64,000 bases of DNA from positions 33,398-97,397 of the forward strand of contig DVAB01000023.1 of NCBI GenBank assembly GCA_014189685.1, in the 5' to 3' direction. How positions within the stretch are numbered: position 1 is the first letter of the stretch; every line of letters begins with the position of its first letter. The translations under genes were made by a program, and so were the position numbers. The notes beneath the pieces were generated by a model. It was not told the DNA's origin. It did not search any database and saw nothing but the letters and a program-made list of their open reading frames with translations. This document shows, piece by piece, positions 18,020 to 26,685 of the stretch. This stretch comes from Candidatus Naiadarchaeum limnaeum. Its GTDB lineage: Archaea > Undinarchaeota > Undinarchaeia > Undinarchaeales > Naiadarchaeaceae.

Positions 18020-18805
18020 TTACTTGCCTTTTACAAGCTTAGCTAAACTACTTCCTATTCCTTTAAATACATTTGTAAGACCAGGCAACAAATTCCCGAT
18101 GTTTTGCCTTATTTTACCAAAAAGTCCGCTCCCGCCTGCTGGTTTTGACCACCTTATCTCAAGCGCGTTAAAAACTGTTTGGTTTAAATTTTGGCAGCTT
18201 ATCTGGCCGCCGCTTAAAGAACATCCAGATGTTAATGTTTGTACACTTGCATCCGAGGGAAGTTTAAGCTCATAATTAACTCTCTCAACAGGATAGATTG
18301 TCTCAGTTACTCCTCCTGTAACAATTGTAACCTTTGGACTTGATAGCTGCTTTCCAGGCATGATTGAAAAAGTGCCATTCTCCCCTGCACTAACTAAAGT
18401 AAAAGAATCAAATTCTGTTATTATAAAATAAGAGATATCTTCGTCTGTTAGAAAAATAGGTTTTCTAAATATAACCCCTAGAGTACTTTCTCTTTCCCCT
18501 GTTGATGCAGTTGCATAAGCAGGCCCTTCAAGCACTTTCATAGTTCCAAGATTATCACTTGCTTCAAAATTGCCAACATCAGTTAAAGGTATGTTATACA
18601 CCATCTTAGTCATCTGTCCAAAGTTTTTAGTTATGTTATGGCAGGAAAAATACCACGTTGCTTTGCTATGCGTTTTCATGTCAGGGCCAACATCATTTAC
18701 AACACCAACCGGTCCAAGTGTGCATCTCACTACTTGCGCATTTGCTGGCTTTGCTAAAAAAATCACCATGCTTAAAATCAGAACAAGAAACAACATTTTT
18801 TTCAT
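18020..18805 (-). CDS. Exported protein of unknown function, 261 aa
   Basis: A signal peptide (MKKMLFLVLILSMVIFLAKP) with an AxA site near ANA-Q predicts export. The mature part is beta-rich and Ser/Thr/Gly-rich, like an immunoglobulin-type domain, with a cysteine pair (GCSLSGGQISC). The end is an amphipathic, lysine-ending segment (KGIGSSLAKLVKGK) that could lie on the membrane. No known family is recognised. It is the first gene of a possible three-gene set with the AN1 and SPFH proteins. Confidence 0.7.
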   Translation of the reverse strand: MKKMLFLVLILSMVIFLAKPANAQVVRCTLGPVGVVNDVGPDMKTHSKATWYFSCHNITKNFGQMTKMVYNIPLTDVGNFEASDNLGTMKVLEGPAYATASTGERESTLGVIFRKPIFLTDEDISYFIITEFDSFTLVSAGENGTFSIMPGKQLSSPKVTIVTGGVTETIYPVERVNYELKLPSDASVQTLTSGCSLSGGQISCQNLNQTVFNALEIRWSKPAGGSGLFGKIRQNIGNLLPGLTNVFKGIGSSLAKLVKGK

Positions 18806-18886
18806 ATTTTTTAGCAGGAGTTTAGTGAATCTGCCGATATATAAGCATTAGTAAAGTATTTAAAAAGCCAAACTTTATCTGCTCAC

Positions 18887-19126
18887 ATGGCAAAAATGCC
18901 AATGCGAGCAAGTGAGGAAAAGAAAATAAAGTTTGCTGTCGAGGAAATTGTACTGAGTTTTATCGGCGCACTCATACTTTCTTTTGGGGTATTAGTGCTA
19001 ATGATTTCGCACACACAGGGACTTATTGTTGATTGGCCATCTTTTATTCTAGTGATTTTCATAGTGTGGCTTGGATTGCTATTGTTCACAGTTCCAATAG
19101 TGCGCAAGATTGAACAGTTAATGTAA
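18887..19126 (+). CDS. Small membrane protein with two helices, 79 aa
   Basis: Two hydrophobic segments (about 23-43 and 50-70) flank a short loop, with a basic N-terminus (RASEEKKIK). No family is recognised. A TATA-like GTATTTAAAA lies about 25 nt before the ATG, fitting a leaderless transcript divergent from the exported-protein gene. Confidence 0.65.
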   Translation: MAKMPMRASEEKKIKFAVEEIVLSFIGALILSFGVLVLMISHTQGLIVDWPSFILVIFIVWLGLLLFTVPIVRKIEQLM

Positions 19127-19170
19127 TTTTCCCACTTAATAAATAGCAGAATTTTCAGCGATTTTCTTAG

Positions 19171-19803
19171 TTAGTATAACCCATGTTTTTTTAGTAATCT
19201 TCTGAATTTTCCATATGTAAGTATCCACGGCGGAGTCCAGTTTGCTTTATGTATTTTTAATTTTCCTGAGCTGAAATCATTCAAACCTTTTACATAAACA
19301 GTTCCATATCCAACTTCCTCAATTGCGTGTGCATCAGATGCTGCTGTTATTTTCAAGCCCAATTCTTTTGCAACTTTTTGGGCCTTCCAATTATCTGGCA
19401 AAAACGGCGCCCGAGTGTTATAAACCTCAATATAGTCAAACTTAACTTTTCTAACTAAATCTTTAACGCTCTCTCTAAAATGATCATAGGGATGAGCAGC
19501 AATTGCTATTCCCCCTTGCTCATGAATGCGCTCAACAGTTTCTTCTGCAGAAAGACATTTTGGGATATTCTCTGTTATAAACAGTCCCAAAACATGCCCT
19601 TCCAAAGAACTTACCTCGATTCCGGGGACAAAAGTAAGTTTTAATTTTTTTGCAGCCTCTCTAGCGATTTTTTGCCCTTTAACAGTATTGTGGTCAGTAA
19701 TTGCAAAGCCATCTATTTTTAGCCTTTTTACTTGCGCTGCCATTTCAGCTGGCGTGTTTATCCCATCTGAGAAAATTGTATGGAGATGTACATCCAAAAT
19801 CAT
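19171..19803 (-). CDS. PHP-domain phosphoesterase
   Basis: The metal-binding PHP motifs are present: DVHLHTIFSDG at the start, ITDHNT near 36, PGIEVSS near 60, AAHPYDH near 103, and ASDAHAIEEVG near 155. Members hydrolyse phosphate esters such as nucleotide or histidinol phosphates; the substrate here is unknown. The ATG at 19803 is preferred over a GTG at 19824. The start codon sits at the end of a perfect hairpin, and a short upstream frame overlaps it as ATGA, so its translation may be controlled. Confidence 0.88.
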   Translation of the reverse strand: MILDVHLHTIFSDGINTPAEMAAQVKRLKIDGFAITDHNTVKGQKIAREAAKKLKLTFVPGIEVSSLEGHVLGLFITENIPKCLSAEETVERIHEQGGIAIAAHPYDHFRESVKDLVRKVKFDYIEVYNTRAPFLPDNWKAQKVAKELGLKITAASDAHAIEEVGYGTVYVKGLNDFSSGKLKIHKANWTPPWILTYGKFRRLLKKHGLY

Positions 19804-19874
19804 GTGAAAATCACCTTTAAGCACTTCCGATTTTCACATATGCGAAAAGGGAAGTACCTTAAGTCTTTTCGCAT
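19800..19874 (-). CDS. Candidate 24-aa leader peptide upstream of the PHP gene
   Basis: An ATG at 19874 opens a 24-residue frame whose TGA overlaps the PHP start as ATGA. A symmetric TATA box (GTATTTAAAAG on this strand) at about 19901-19911 would place the transcript start close to this ATG. The two perfect palindromes lie wholly within it. It may be a coupled leader peptide, or chance created by the repeats. Confidence 0.25.
   Translation of the reverse strand: MRKDLRYFPFRICENRKCLKVIFT
19803..19838. repeat. Perfect inverted repeat at the PHP start codon
   Basis: TGTGAAAATC (19803-19812) pairs perfectly with GATTTTCACA (19829-19838) across 16 nt. Read on the minus strand, it resembles the neighbouring palindrome, including the loop start GGAAGT. 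Confidence 0.75.
19840..19874. repeat. Second perfect inverted repeat in the PHP leader
   Basis: ATGCGAAAAG (19840-19849) pairs perfectly with CTTTTCGCAT (19865-19874) across 15 nt. Its loop starts GGAAGT, which can pair with ACTTCC in the loop of the adjoining palindrome, so alternative folds are possible. Confidence 0.75.
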
Positions 19875-19931
19875 CATAGCTGCTCTATTTCTTTGAGAAC
19901 TTTTAAATACTTTCCGAACCATAAATCAAAT

Positions 19932-20318
19932 ATGCCAAGAAGAAAAAGCCCTGCCCAAGATACGCTTTCATTGAGACCAGAGTTTACAACTATTTTTCAA
20001 AATATAGCCGATCTTAACTTTTTTGATAGGCACTCATATGTTGCTTATCCAAGTCCATATATTGCCATAGTCTATGGTATAGCTGGAAGGATTCCTTCAA
20101 ATATAGAGGAAGCTTTTAGAGGTATTGCAGCCTTTAAGAATAAAGCACATGTTGAAGTTAGAGAAGTAAATTTAGTTTTACTTTTTAAAAATATAAGAGT
20201 TAGAGATGCGTGGCTTAAGCTTTTTCGAAAAATAAAAGATGAACGGTCAGAATTTGAGGGCGTTTTGAAGAGCGGGCGTAGATTTAAGAGTACTCTAAGT
20301 AGATATAAAATAGTTTAG
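19932..20318 (+). CDS. Hypothetical protein, 128 aa
   Basis: I do not recognise a family. The sequence is soluble and basic with an alpha/beta pattern. It includes YVAYPSPYIAIVYGIAGRIP near 36-55 and an Arg/Lys-rich end. The ATG at 19932 is preferred over an upstream TTG at 19893: TTTTAAATAC lies 22-30 nt before it, the same arrangement as at the geranylgeranyl reductase gene. It overlaps the convergent aminotransferase by 4 nt. Confidence 0.6.
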   Translation: MPRRKSPAQDTLSLRPEFTTIFQNIADLNFFDRHSYVAYPSPYIAIVYGIAGRIPSNIEEAFRGIAAFKNKAHVEVREVNLVLLFKNIRVRDAWLKLFRKIKDERSEFEGVLKSGRRFKSTLSRYKIV

Positions 20319-21523
20319 TACTTCTTAATCAGCTTTTCAATCATCTCAATCCCTTTATCAGCTGTTTCCCCATCTATGATTAAAGGCGGTGCAATTCTGA
20401 TTGTTTTTTCGCCGCAACCAAGCAAAAGTAAACCATTCTTAAACGCTCCATCAATAATTTTCTTTCTTCTTTTTACACTATCTATTTCAACTCCAATCAT
20501 CAATCCTTTTCCGCGTACATCAATAATTTTTCTTGGATATTTTAATTGAATTTCTTTAAAGTGCTTAAGCATATAATCTCCCATCCGCTCTGCATTTTTA
20601 ACTAAATTTTTCTTTTCAATAATCTCAATTACTTTTGCTCCAACTGCTAAATCAATCACATGCCCACCACCCCAAGTTGATCCAAGTGCGCCGCGCTCTT
20701 GTTTTGCCATATCATATTTTTTGCCTGCAATTGTTGCTCCAACTTGCAAACTTTTTCCAGTGGCCATTATATCAGGGACAACATTGTAATGCTCAAATGC
20801 CCACCATTTTCCAGTCCTACCCATTCCCGCCTGAACTTCATCAATAATGAAAGCGATGTCATGCTCTTTTGTAATTTTTCGCAGATATTTTACAAACTCT
20901 TTGCTCAAAGGGCGATAGCCACCTTCTCCCTGGACACATTCAATAATTACAAAAGCAGGCGTGAGTTCTCGAGAAATCAAATCCTCAAGCTCGCGGAAAT
21001 TACAATACCCCTTTTCTCCACAAAAATCAAGTTCATGATGCGGAAGAACAGGGAAAAATTTTTTCTGAATTGCCTTACTTGAGGTATAGCTTAAAACCCC
21101 TATAGTCCTCCCGTGAAAAGCTCCTTTAACAGAGACCCCGCCAAGAGGGCCTTTTTTTAAATAGGCAAGTTTCATTGCATTTTCAACAGCTTCAGCCCCA
21201 CTATTTACAAAAAAAGATTTTCTCAAGTTCTTTGGCAAATGTTTAGAAAGTTTTTTTGCCAGAACTAAAGCTTCTTCCAAAATTGTAAGCGTTCCATCAA
21301 CTTTGTAAATACCCTTTTTTGAATACTCACGAACAACTTCTTTAACTTCAGGGTTCCCATAGCCTATGTTATTTGTGCTCACATTTGAATGAAAATCCAA
21401 ATACTTTTTCCCATCCACATCTATCAAATAACAGCCCTCGCCTTTCACAGCAGCTAAATTGGATAAACCAACATCTATTCTATATTTCTTACTTTCTGAT
21501 AGAATTTTTTGCGCTTTTTTCAT
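20315..21523 (-). CDS. Class III PLP aminotransferase
   Basis: This 402-residue PLP enzyme has the class III signature: IIDEVQAGMGRTGKWWAFEH, then the Schiff-base lysine in MATGKSLQVG, with NSGAEAVENAMKLA for phosphate binding. Relatives include acetylornithine, ornithine and 4-aminobutyrate aminotransferases and archaeal amino-acid racemases. Its place as third gene after argF and the COG2403 gene (4-nt overlap) favours ornithine or a related omega-amino substrate; this is inference from context. Confidence 0.85.
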   Translation of the reverse strand: MKKAQKILSESKKYRIDVGLSNLAAVKGEGCYLIDVDGKKYLDFHSNVSTNNIGYGNPEVKEVVREYSKKGIYKVDGTLTILEEALVLAKKLSKHLPKNLRKSFFVNSGAEAVENAMKLAYLKKGPLGGVSVKGAFHGRTIGVLSYTSSKAIQKKFFPVLPHHELDFCGEKGYCNFRELEDLISRELTPAFVIIECVQGEGGYRPLSKEFVKYLRKITKEHDIAFIIDEVQAGMGRTGKWWAFEHYNVVPDIMATGKSLQVGATIAGKKYDMAKQERGALGSTWGGGHVIDLAVGAKVIEIIEKKNLVKNAERMGDYMLKHFKEIQLKYPRKIIDVRGKGLMIGVEIDSVKRRKKIIDGAFKNGLLLLGCGEKTIRIAPPLIIDGETADKGIEMIEKLIKKY

Positions 21524-22860
21524 AGAAATTCTTTTTCAAATTTACTAATTATTGTTTCAAGATCTGGCTTTCCAATTTCTTTGAGTTCATAATGAACTCG
21601 CACAATGGGCTTGTTAACTCGCAATATCCTATCAAGCCTTATTGGAGTTCCAACAATCACAGAATCACATCTCGCATGATTTATAGTTTTTTGCAGTTCA
21701 TCAATTTCAACTTTGTTATAGCCCATCGCAGGAAGTATCTCTTTTAACTGCTTGTACTCCGCATAAATTTTTTTTAAAGAACCAACTGCATATGGACGTG
21801 GATCAACAATCTCTTTTGCGCCGTGATTTTTCGCAGCAATATAACCAGCTCCGAATCTTGTCCCCCCGTGAGTTAAGGTTGGGCCATCTTCAACAACTAG
21901 AATTCTTTTGTCATGAATTAATTCATGTTTCTCAACTTTTATCTCCGAAGTTGCATCAATAATTATGGCTTTTTTGTTAAAAGTTCTGACATTTTTCTTT
22001 ACCCTTTCAATATTTTCTTTTGTTGCACTTTTTTCTTTTGCAACAACAATAACATCTGCCATAAGCAAATTTGTCATTCCGGGATAATACAAGATTTCAT
22101 GCCCTGGCCTTAACGGGTCAACTAAAACTATATGTAAGTCAGTTTTATAAAAAGGGAAATCATTATTTCCTCCATCCCAAATTATTACATCTGCCTCCTT
22201 CTCAGCCTTTCTTAAAATTTTTTCATAATCAACTCCTGCATAAACAATGTTCCCGTTTTCAATATGCGGTTCATATTCCTCGCGCTCCTCAATTGTGCAA
22301 TTGTATCGATTTAAATCCTCATACTTTTCAAACCTTTGTAAAATTTGTTTTCTCAAATTTCCATATGGCATTGGATGCCTTATAACAACGGCCTTGTAGC
22401 CCCTTTCTTTCAGAAGTTTTGCAACTTTTCTAGTTGTCTGGCTTTTCCCACAGCCAGTACGCACAGCGCAAATCGAGATAAATGGTTTTTTTGATTTGAG
22501 CATTGTTGAATTTAATCCCATTAATTTAAAATCAGCTCCCGCTGCAAGCACTTGTGAAGCTTTTTCCATGACATACTGGAAGCTTAAATCAGAATAAGCC
22601 AGAACAGCCTCATCAACTTTTAATTTTCTTATTAGCGCTAATAGTTTTTCTTCTGAATAAATCGGGATACCTTTTGGATAAAATTTTCCAGAAAGCTCTT
22701 TTGGGTATTTTCTTTGGGGGAGTTTTGAAAGCGCCCCTATATTTTGTTCAGATGCTTGTGTAAATGCAACAACATTATAATTTGAGTTATTTCTAAAGAA
22801 CGCATTAAAATTATGGAAATCACGGCCAGCAGCCCCCATGATTATAACACGTCTTTTCAT
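21520..22860 (-). CDS. COG2403-type P-loop protein (cyclic 2,3-diphosphoglycerate synthetase-like)
   Basis: An N-terminal Rossmann-like region (IIMGAAGRDFHNFNAFFR) precedes a P-loop domain with Walker A AVRTGCGKSQTT near 150, IIWDGGNNDFPFY near 225, and VVEDGPTLTHGG near 320. This arrangement is found in COG2403 proteins, annotated as predicted GTPases or cyclic 2,3-diphosphoglycerate synthetase-like. The true reaction is not known. It overlaps argF and the aminotransferase by 4 nt each, so all three are one operon, pointing to a job in carbamoyl-phosphate, citrulline or ornithine metabolism. Confidence 0.8.
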   Translation of the reverse strand: MKRRVIIMGAAGRDFHNFNAFFRNNSNYNVVAFTQASEQNIGALSKLPQRKYPKELSGKFYPKGIPIYSEEKLLALIRKLKVDEAVLAYSDLSFQYVMEKASQVLAAGADFKLMGLNSTMLKSKKPFISICAVRTGCGKSQTTRKVAKLLKERGYKAVVIRHPMPYGNLRKQILQRFEKYEDLNRYNCTIEEREEYEPHIENGNIVYAGVDYEKILRKAEKEADVIIWDGGNNDFPFYKTDLHIVLVDPLRPGHEILYYPGMTNLLMADVIVVAKEKSATKENIERVKKNVRTFNKKAIIIDATSEIKVEKHELIHDKRILVVEDGPTLTHGGTRFGAGYIAAKNHGAKEIVDPRPYAVGSLKKIYAEYKQLKEILPAMGYNKVEIDELQKTINHARCDSVIVGTPIRLDRILRVNKPIVRVHYELKEIGKPDLETIISKFEKEFL

Positions 22861-23780
22861 TTTAATAAAAGGGCAAGTATTCCTTTTTGAACATGCAATC
22901 TATTCTCAGCCTCATCCAAAACAATTGAATGCGGCCCATCAATTATATCAGCTGTTACTTCATACCCTCTATATGCAGGAAGGCAGTGCATAAACAAATA
23001 ATCAGGCTTTGCATTTTTTGCAAGTTTTTCATTTACCTGATACGGCTTAAAAATTTTCAATCGCTTTGTTTTTTCCTTTTCCTGCCCCATTGAAACCCAT
23101 GTGTCTGTGAATATTACATCAGAATTTTTAACAGCTTCCTTTAAGTTTTCAGTCCAACTTATTTTGCTTTTTGCATAACTCCCTATGTTCTTCCAAACTT
23201 TTTCACTTGGCTTATACTTTTTGGGAGTTGCAACACTCAGCTCAATCCCTAACTTTGCACAACTATAAATTAGCGAGTTGCAAACATTATTTCCATCACC
23301 TGTCCACGCCAATTTCAAGTTTTCTAAACTTCCCTTATGCTCAATTATCGAGAAGAGATCCCCAAGTATCTGGCACGGATGCTCAAAATCAGACAATCCA
23401 TTTATAACGGGAACAGAAGAATTTTTAGCTAGTTCCAAAAGTGTTTCATGCTGGTAAGTGCGCGCCATTATAGCGTCCGCATATCTGCTTAAAACTTTTG
23501 CAGTATCGGCTATGCTCTCACCTCTTCCAAGCTGCAGGTCGTTCTGGCTTAGAAACATTGCATGCCCACCGAGTTGAGTCATTGCAATTTCAAAAGAAGC
23601 CCTTGTCCGAGTTGAGGGCTTTTCAAATATCATTGCCAAAGTTTTTCCTTTTAATTCCTCGTGAGAAATTTCTTTTTTCAACTTTTCTTTGAGCTCTTTG
23701 CTTTTCTCAAAAATTTTTTCAATATCGACTCTGCTCAAATCGTTAATTGAAATGAGATGTTTAACTGAAAGCGACCCCAT
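22857..23780 (-). CDS. argF: Ornithine carbamoyltransferase
   Basis: It catalyses carbamoyl phosphate + ornithine = citrulline + phosphate. The carbamoyl-phosphate motif FEKPSTRTRASFE, the HPCQ motif near 134, and the ornithine-binding FMHCLPAYRG near 268 are all present. The 307-residue length is normal. It leads an operon with the COG2403 protein and an aminotransferase. Carbamate kinase starts 43 nt away on the other strand, so the enzyme may run in the breakdown direction to feed ATP synthesis; carAB at 37-41 kb allow the anabolic direction too. Confidence 0.92.
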   Translation of the reverse strand: MGSLSVKHLISINDLSRVDIEKIFEKSKELKEKLKKEISHEELKGKTLAMIFEKPSTRTRASFEIAMTQLGGHAMFLSQNDLQLGRGESIADTAKVLSRYADAIMARTYQHETLLELAKNSSVPVINGLSDFEHPCQILGDLFSIIEHKGSLENLKLAWTGDGNNVCNSLIYSCAKLGIELSVATPKKYKPSEKVWKNIGSYAKSKISWTENLKEAVKNSDVIFTDTWVSMGQEKEKTKRLKIFKPYQVNEKLAKNAKPDYLFMHCLPAYRGYEVTADIIDGPHSIVLDEAENRLHVQKGILALLLK

Positions 23781-23823
23781 GACAAATTTATTTAAGTAAT
23801 TCTTCTTTATAATTCTATGTTAA

Positions 23824-24738
23824 ATGAAAAAAATAGTTATTGCACTTGGAGGAAATGCTCTTGTAAAGACTGGCCAGCGCGGGACTTATAATGAAATGCT
23901 GCAAAATCTAAAAGCTCCAATCAAACAAATTGCCAGGCTCTCTAAAAAATATTCTGTTGTCATAACTCATGGAAACGGTCCACAGGTGGGGAACATTCTT
24001 TTACAGCAGGAAGCAACCGGATTAGTTCCAAAGATGCCGCTACAGTTATTAGTAGCAGAAACTCAGGGGCAAATCGGATATATGATAGAATCAACTCTAG
24101 ATCAAGAATTAATGAATCTTGGCATTTCTGAGAAAAAACTTTTTTTGACTGTTTTAACTTATGTCAAAGTTAATAAAAATGATCCTGCTTTTAAAAATCC
24201 AACAAAACCAATTGGCCCTTATTTTAAAAATAAAATCAAGAATTGGAGAATGATTAAAACTCCACGTGGATGGAGAAGGGTTGTTGCATCCCCTCGCCCA
24301 ATTACAATCTACCAGAAAAGAGAGATCAGGAAATTAGTTGATTCCGGGTTTATAGTTATTGCATGCGGCGGTGGCGGGATTCCCGTGGTTAAGGAAGGAA
24401 AAAACTTGCACGGTGTTGAAGCTGTGATCGATAAAGATTTGGCAAGCGCAAAGCTGGCCCAAGAAATAAAAGCAGATATACTGCTCATAGCGACAGATGT
24501 TGAAAATGTTTTTATCAATTTCGGAAAAAAGAATCAAATGGCTTTAAAGAAGTTAACAATGAGCAAAGCAAAGCAATATATCGATGAAGGACAGTTTGCA
24601 CAGGGAAGTATGTTACCAAAGATTCAGGCAGCTATTAACTTTTCTAAATTTAGAGGAAAGCGAGCAATGATATGCTCGATTAATAAAATTATCCCTGCTT
24701 TAGAGGGTAGGGCTGGAACCCAAATTGTGAGGGGTTAA
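23824..24738 (+). CDS. arcC: Carbamate kinase
   Basis: This amino-acid-kinase-fold enzyme interconverts carbamoyl phosphate + ADP and carbamate + ATP. The N-terminal IALGGNAL, HGNGPQVGN near 50, the ACGGGGIPV loop near 180, and LATDVENVF-like strand (IATDVENVF) near 225 match the family. Length (304 aa) is typical. It is divergent from argF, with only 43 nt between, containing TATA-like AT-rich boxes for both directions. acdB follows 32 nt downstream. Confidence 0.93.
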   Translation: MKKIVIALGGNALVKTGQRGTYNEMLQNLKAPIKQIARLSKKYSVVITHGNGPQVGNILLQQEATGLVPKMPLQLLVAETQGQIGYMIESTLDQELMNLGISEKKLFLTVLTYVKVNKNDPAFKNPTKPIGPYFKNKIKNWRMIKTPRGWRRVVASPRPITIYQKREIRKLVDSGFIVIACGGGGIPVVKEGKNLHGVEAVIDKDLASAKLAQEIKADILLIATDVENVFINFGKKNQMALKKLTMSKAKQYIDEGQFAQGSMLPKIQAAINFSKFRGKRAMICSINKIIPALEGRAGTQIVRG

Positions 24739-24770
24739 AGTATATAATATCAATTACATTAACCCAAGTT

Positions 24771-25469
24771 ATGGCGAAATCAGCCGTTCTTACTTTGTTT
24801 AAAAGAGTTAAAGCCCAGAAACGCGCAGTTCTAACAGAGGTTGAGGCAAAGCAAGTTCTAGATTCTTATGGAATACCAACTACAAAAGGAATTTTAGTTA
24901 ATAAAAAAGAAGATGCAATAAAGGCTGCGCAAAAAATCGGTTTTCCTGTTGTAATGAAAGTTGTTTCTCCAGAAATTGTGCATAAAACAGAGGCAAAAGC
25001 AGTTGCTGTTGGTTTAAAAACTGTTGAAGAAGTTGCTCAGGCTTTTGAAACTCTGCAAAAAAACGCGCGTGCATATAAGAAAGGCGCAAAAATTCACGGA
25101 GTTCTAATTCAGGAAATGGCTTCTGGAAAAGAAGTAATAATTGGGGCTATTAAAGATGTTCAATTCGGGCCAACAGTCATGTTTGGAATTGGGGGGGTTT
25201 TAGTTGAGATAATGAAAGATGTTACTTTTAGAGTTGCCCCAATTTCAAAATTGGATGCACAAGAAATGTTGCACGAGCTAAAGGGATACAAAATTTTACA
25301 AGGAGTGCGCGGCCAAAAACCAATAAATGAAAGCGCTATTTTAAACATTTTATTAAAAGTTTCGCAATTGGTTTCAGAAAATCCTCAAATAAAAGAGCTT
25401 GATATAAATCCACTTTTTGTGAATGAAAAAGAAGCAAAAGCTGCAGATGCAAGAATAATTTTGGAATAA
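24771..25469 (+). CDS. acdB: ADP-forming acyl-CoA synthetase, beta subunit (ATP-grasp)
   Basis: The 232-residue ATP-grasp domain is the size of the separate beta subunit of archaeal acetyl/acyl-CoA synthetase (ADP-forming). That enzyme makes ATP from acyl-CoA, ADP and phosphate. Visible motifs are LDSYGIPTTKG near the N-terminus, GFPVVMKVVSPEIVHKTEA near 57-75, GPTVMFGIGGVLVE near 137, and ELDINPLFVNE near the end. The alpha subunit gene lies 1.6 kb downstream rather than adjacent. The next gene starts 1 nt after the stop. Confidence 0.9.
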   Translation: MAKSAVLTLFKRVKAQKRAVLTEVEAKQVLDSYGIPTTKGILVNKKEDAIKAAQKIGFPVVMKVVSPEIVHKTEAKAVAVGLKTVEEVAQAFETLQKNARAYKKGAKIHGVLIQEMASGKEVIIGAIKDVQFGPTVMFGIGGVLVEIMKDVTFRVAPISKLDAQEMLHELKGYKILQGVRGQKPINESAILNILLKVSQLVSENPQIKELDINPLFVNEKEAKAADARIILE

Positions 25470-25470
25470 G

Positions 25471-26661
25471 ATGCCCTTGGAACTTGCAACTATCGAGCAC
25501 GAACTAAGAGAAAGTCCAATTAGAAAAATCGCTGCACTATTAGCAGAATCAAAAGCCCACAAAGATATAATTTCTTTTGGCGGCGGTGCCCCTTCTCTTC
25601 CACCACCACACGCAGTTGTAGATGAAATTATTTCTTCTCTGAAAAAAGATCCTTTCAAATCAATGTCATACACAGCGACTAAGGGAAATCTCTCCCTGCG
25701 CGAAGAAATTTGTACTGATCTAAAAAAATATGAAAAACTTTCAATATATCCTGTGCAGATTTGTCTAACAACAGGGGCAACAGGAGCAATTGATCTTGCT
25801 CTTGAATCTATAATCAATCCAGGGGATGAAATTATTTTAGCAGATCCAACTTATGCTGGCTTTCCAGGACCTGGAATAAAAGAAAGGGCGAAATTAAAAT
25901 TTATCCCTACAAAATGGCAAGAAAATTTTGAGATTAAAACAGAATTAATTGAAAATTTAATCTCAAAAAAGACAAAAGCTCTGATTCTATTATCCCCTGA
26001 TAACCCAACAGGCCGAGTTTTGAGCAAAGAAACAGTAAGAGCAGTTGCAAATTTTGCAGAGGACCACAATTTTTGGCTCATAACAGATGAAACCTACAAA
26101 GATATTATTTATGAAGGAAAACACTGGCCAGCTTACACGTTTGCTCCTGAAAATACTTTATCTGTTTTCACATACTCAAAGTCCTGCTCAGCTCCGGCTT
26201 TTAGGCTTGGTTATATCTATGGTCCGCAAAAAGCAATTGAGGCAATTGCAAAGTTAAGCCAGTATGTGAATCTCTGCCCCTCAAACATTTCGCAAATTGG
26301 TGCAGAGGCATTTTATAAGGTTAAAAAACAATATCTACAAAAAACAGTTCTGCCAACCTATAGAAAGAGAATGGAAGTAATGGGCAAGATGCTGAAAAAA
26401 CACTTGCCAGATGCTGGGTTTGTAAAGCCGCATGGCGCGTTTTACTATTTTGTTGATTTCTCACTTTATTTAAGAGACCTAAAACTGAATGAAGAAAAGT
26501 TTTCTGAAAAGCTTTTGAAAGAAAAACATGTTGTTGTCATTCCGGGAAGATATTTCGGCCAGTCTGGGAGAAGGCACTGCAGGCTAACTTTTGTCTCTGA
26601 AAAGGAAAGCAGAATAAAAGAGGGAATTCAAAGAATTGCTGAATTTGTTAAAAGAAAGTAA
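25471..26661 (+). CDS. Class I/II PLP aminotransferase
   Basis: This fold-type I aminotransferase resembles archaeal aromatic, branched-chain or 2-aminoadipate aminotransferases. Features are SFGGGAPSLPPP near 34, TTGATGAIDLAL near 99, SPDNPTGRVL near 175, DETYKDIIYEG near 207, the PLP lysine in TYSKSCSAPAFRLGY near 240, and the C-terminal arginine in RRHCRLTF. The gene is 1 nt after acdB, so it probably supplies 2-oxo acids for the acyl-CoA route. The exact amino acid cannot be assigned. Confidence 0.87.
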   Translation: MPLELATIEHELRESPIRKIAALLAESKAHKDIISFGGGAPSLPPPHAVVDEIISSLKKDPFKSMSYTATKGNLSLREEICTDLKKYEKLSIYPVQICLTTGATGAIDLALESIINPGDEIILADPTYAGFPGPGIKERAKLKFIPTKWQENFEIKTELIENLISKKTKALILLSPDNPTGRVLSKETVRAVANFAEDHNFWLITDETYKDIIYEGKHWPAYTFAPENTLSVFTYSKSCSAPAFRLGYIYGPQKAIEAIAKLSQYVNLCPSNISQIGAEAFYKVKKQYLQKTVLPTYRKRMEVMGKMLKKHLPDAGFVKPHGAFYYFVDFSLYLRDLKLNEEKFSEKLLKEKHVVVIPGRYFGQSGRRHCRLTFVSEKESRIKEGIQRIAEFVKRK

Positions 26662-26685
26662 TAAATATCTCCCTCTCCTTAAAAA

